DNA of 7,969 nt from an uncultured Clostridia bacterium (GTDB taxonomy: Bacteria; Bacillota; Clostridia; Oscillospirales; CAG-272), in assembly GCA_937934385.1 (NCBI GenBank), contig CALGZV010000363.1, positions 1 to 7,969 on the forward strand, read 5' to 3'. Each line of letters begins with the position of its first letter. Position 1 is the stretch's first letter. The notes below the pieces were generated by a model, which saw only the letters and a program-made list of their open reading frames with translations, made no database searches and was not told the DNA's origin. Made by a program: the position numbers and the translations under genes. Below are positions 6,372 through 7,969 of the stretch, piece after piece.

Positions 6372-7748
6372 ATGGAGTATCGTATAGAACATGATTCTAT
6401 GGGTGAGGTAAGAGTACCTGCCGATAAATATTGGGCTGCTCAGACTGAGCGCAGCCATCAGAATTTTAAGATAGGTGTTGGAATCGAAATTATGCCGCGT
6501 GAGATAACTCATGCATTCGGAATTCTTAAGAAAGCGGCTGCAATTGCAAATGCATCGCTTAAACCCGAGAAAATGACGGAAGAGAAGCTTTCGGCTATTT
6601 CGGCGGCATGTGATGAAGTTATTTCGGGTAAACTCAATGAGCATTTTCCGCTTGTTGTATGGCAGACGGGTTCCGGAACGCAATCGAACATGAATGCAAA
6701 CGAGGTTATTGCCAACCGCGGAAATGAAATTGCGGGTAAAAAGCTCCTTCATCCGAACGACGACATAAATATGAGCCAGTCATCCAATGATACGTTTCCT
6801 ACTGCAATGCATATTTCTGCTGTACTGACAATAGAGAATAAGCTTTTTCCTACCCTTGACATGCTGATTGCAACTTTTGAACGGCTTGAGAAAGAGAACG
6901 AAGATGTTGTTAAGAGCGGACGTACACATTTGCAGGATGCTACTCCGATAAAATTTTCTCAGGAGATCAGCGGATGGAGAGCATCTCTTCAGCGCGACCG
7001 TGAAATGCTTGAAATGTCGGTTTCAAAGCTTTCGGAGCTTGCACTGGGCGGAACAGCCGTAGGAACCGGGCTTAATGCTCCGAAAGGTTTTGATGTTAAG
7101 GTTGCCGAAGAAGTATCGAAGCTTACCGGAAAAAATTTTGTGACAGCTCCTAACAAATTCCATGCCCTTACCTCAAAGGATGAGATAGTATTTGCTCACG
7201 GCGCTCTTAAAGCTCTTGCTGCCGATCTTATGAAGATAGCTAACGATGTTCGCTGGCTTGCATCAGGTCCCCGTGACGGACTCGGCGAAATACATATACC
7301 TGAAAATGAGCCGGGATCTTCTATTATGCCCGGAAAGGTCAATCCTACACAGTGCGAGGCGGTTACAATGGTTGCAGTCCAGGTAATCGGAAACGATGTT
7401 GCTGTCGGAATGGCTGCATCTCAGGGGAATTTCGAGCTTAATGTATTTATGCCTGTATGTATTTATAATTTCCTACAGTCGGCAAGACTTCTTGCAGAGG
7501 TTATCGTATCGTTTAATAATAACTGCGCAGTAGGAATTACGCCTGACCGCGATAAAATGTATCACAATCTTCACAATTCTCTTATGCTTGTAACTGCGCT
7601 TAATCCTTATATCGGATATGAAAACGCAGCAAAGACGGCAAAGAAAGCATATAAAGACGGTATATCACTCAAAGAGGCGTGTGTCGAGCTTGGATTTCTT
7701 ACCGAAGAAAAGTTTGATGAGGTTTTCCATCCCGAACAGATGGTTTGA
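6372..7748 (+). CDS. fumC: Class II fumarate hydratase
   Basis: Iron-independent fumarase interconverting malate and fumarate; a homotetramer of the fumarase/aspartase superfamily. At 458 residues it matches the family (467 in E. coli). Motifs in order are [12 protein letters not shown] (100-111), [11 protein letters not shown] (135-145), GRTHLQDA (183-190, catalytic His186), and the superfamily signature [15 protein letters not shown] (315-329) with the catalytic Ser at 317. 'TQCE' and 'GSGTQSNMN' favour fumarase over aspartase. The start ATG is preceded by GAGGGA (6361-6366) with 5 nt spacing. It follows the dehydrogenase by 22 nt and is surely co-transcribed. Together they run malate metabolism; in a fermenting anaerobe the net flow is probably oxaloacetate to fumarate. 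Class II fumarase needs no Fe-S cluster, unlike the class I enzymes common in anaerobes. Confidence 0.95.
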   Translation: MEYRIEHDSMGEVRVPADKYWAAQTERSHQNFKIGVGIEIMPREITHAFGILKKAAAIANASLKPEKMTEEKLSAISAACDEVISGKLNEHFPLVVWQTGSGTQSNMNANEVIANRGNEIAGKKLLHPNDDINMSQSSNDTFPTAMHISAVLTIENKLFPTLDMLIATFERLEKENEDVVKSGRTHLQDATPIKFSQEISGWRASLQRDREMLEMSVSKLSELALGGTAVGTGLNAPKGFDVKVAEEVSKLTGKNFVTAPNKFHALTSKDEIVFAHGALKALAADLMKIANDVRWLASGPRDGLGEIHIPENEPGSSIMPGKVNPTQCEAVTMVAVQVIGNDVAVGMAASQGNFELNVFMPVCIYNFLQSARLLAEVIVSFNNNCAVGITPDRDKMYHNLHNSLMLVTALNPYIGYENAAKTAKKAYKDGISLKEACVELGFLTEEKFDEVFHPEQMV

Positions 7749-7836
7749 GCCGGATTTATGTAACTGCTGTCGCAAATACATTTAATTTTAAAATTTCAAC
7801 AAACGTGATTTAATTCTGTTTTTCAGATATTAAACC

Positions 7837-7843
7837 GAAAGGA
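7837..7843 (+). promoter_or_regulatory. Ribosome binding site of the HdrB-like gene
   Basis: GAAAGGA lies 8 nt before the ATG at 7852, supporting that start. The 103-bp gap after fumC holds no convincing terminator or promoter, only an AT-rich stretch with a short AATTTTAAAATT palindrome, so co-transcription with fumC is likely. Confidence 0.7.
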
Positions 7844-7851
7844 TCGTGGAT

Positions 7852-7969
7852 ATGATATATAATTATTACCCGGGCTGCACGCTTAAAACCAAAGCAAAAG
7901 AACTTGATAAGTATGCTCGTTTATGTGCAGAAAAGCTCGGTAAAACACTTTGCGAACTTCCGCAGTGGC
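7852..7969 (+). CDS. HdrB-like CCG-domain (heterodisulfide reductase/fumarate reductase type) protein, partial
   Basis: The first 39 codons are visible before the window ends. The peptide opens MIYNYYPGCTLKTKAKELDK and continues to LGKTLCELPQW. The pattern 'YYPGCT....' followed by a helix and 'LG..L.ELP.W' is the start of the CCG domain of HdrB-type subunits, which bind a non-cubane Fe-S cluster. Such domains occur in heterodisulfide reductase HdrB, thiol:fumarate reductase TfrB, SdhE-type subunits and glycolate oxidase GlcF. The second element, normally CCGG, would lie just past the edge. Position after fumarase suggests a link to fumarate reduction or a related electron-transfer complex, but that is inferred from context only. 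Confidence 0.75.
   Translation, partial: MIYNYYPGCTLKTKAKELDKYARLCAEKLGKTLCELPQW

Noticed and set aside
6339..6752. Minus-strand open frames opposite fumC (6339-6752, 6509-6715)
   Set aside because: They are antisense to conserved fumarase sequence, with no ribosome site and no recognisable family.
1..7969. CRISPR arrays, insertion sequences, tRNA or rRNA genes
   Set aside because: No regularly spaced repeats, transposase-like protein, terminal inverted repeats or tRNA-like cloverleaf were seen on either strand.

Overview
The window suggests a low-GC, anaerobic, gut-type Firmicute (Clostridia, probably near Ruminococcaceae/Oscillospiraceae). The reasons are a Gram-positive cell-wall sorting tail at the left edge, AAAGGAG-type ribosome sites, extended -10 promoters, a two-gene SufC-SufB iron-sulfur system, L-fucose isomerase, and a malate/fumarate fermentation cluster. 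The exact taxon cannot be read from the sequence.

Layout. (1) Bases 1-94 hold the last codons of a surface protein, reading right. A perfect 14-bp-stem terminator (151-183) follows, shared with the convergent operon on its right. (2) Bases 207-1889, minus strand, hold sufC then a short sufB-like gene, behind an extended -10 promoter in the 92-bp gap after an AraC-type regulator gene. No SufS, SufU or second SufB/D paralogue is present. (3) Bases 1982-2854, minus strand, encode the AraC/XylS-family regulator. It is divergent from fucI across a 234-bp AT-rich region with back-to-back overlapping promoters and several repeats. (4) Bases 3089-4886, plus strand, hold fucI, complete except for one frameshift near base 3297, followed by a strong terminator (4933-4972). 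(5) Bases 4981-5401 are non-coding, with a near-consensus promoter at 5095-5123 and a leader of about 270 nt. (6) Bases 5402-7748, plus strand, hold an LDH/MDH-superfamily dehydrogenase followed 22 nt later by class II fumarase. (7) The start of an HdrB-like (CCG-domain) protein runs off the right edge from 7852.

How the parts fit. The regulator probably controls fucI and perhaps itself. The right-hand cluster reads best as a reductive TCA branch (oxaloacetate to malate to fumarate, then possibly to succinate through a CCG-domain electron-transfer protein). The 'lactate dehydrogenase-like' protein carries Arg, not Gln, at the classical substrate-specificity position, which agrees with malate/oxaloacetate as substrate next to fumarase. 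SufCB would supply Fe-S clusters in general.

Most notable: the fucI frameshift, the Arg-switched LDH-like enzyme beside fumC, the minimal SufCB pair, and the unexplained long leader before the dehydrogenase. I see no clear sign of a wholly new system such as a defence island, CRISPR array or mobile element.
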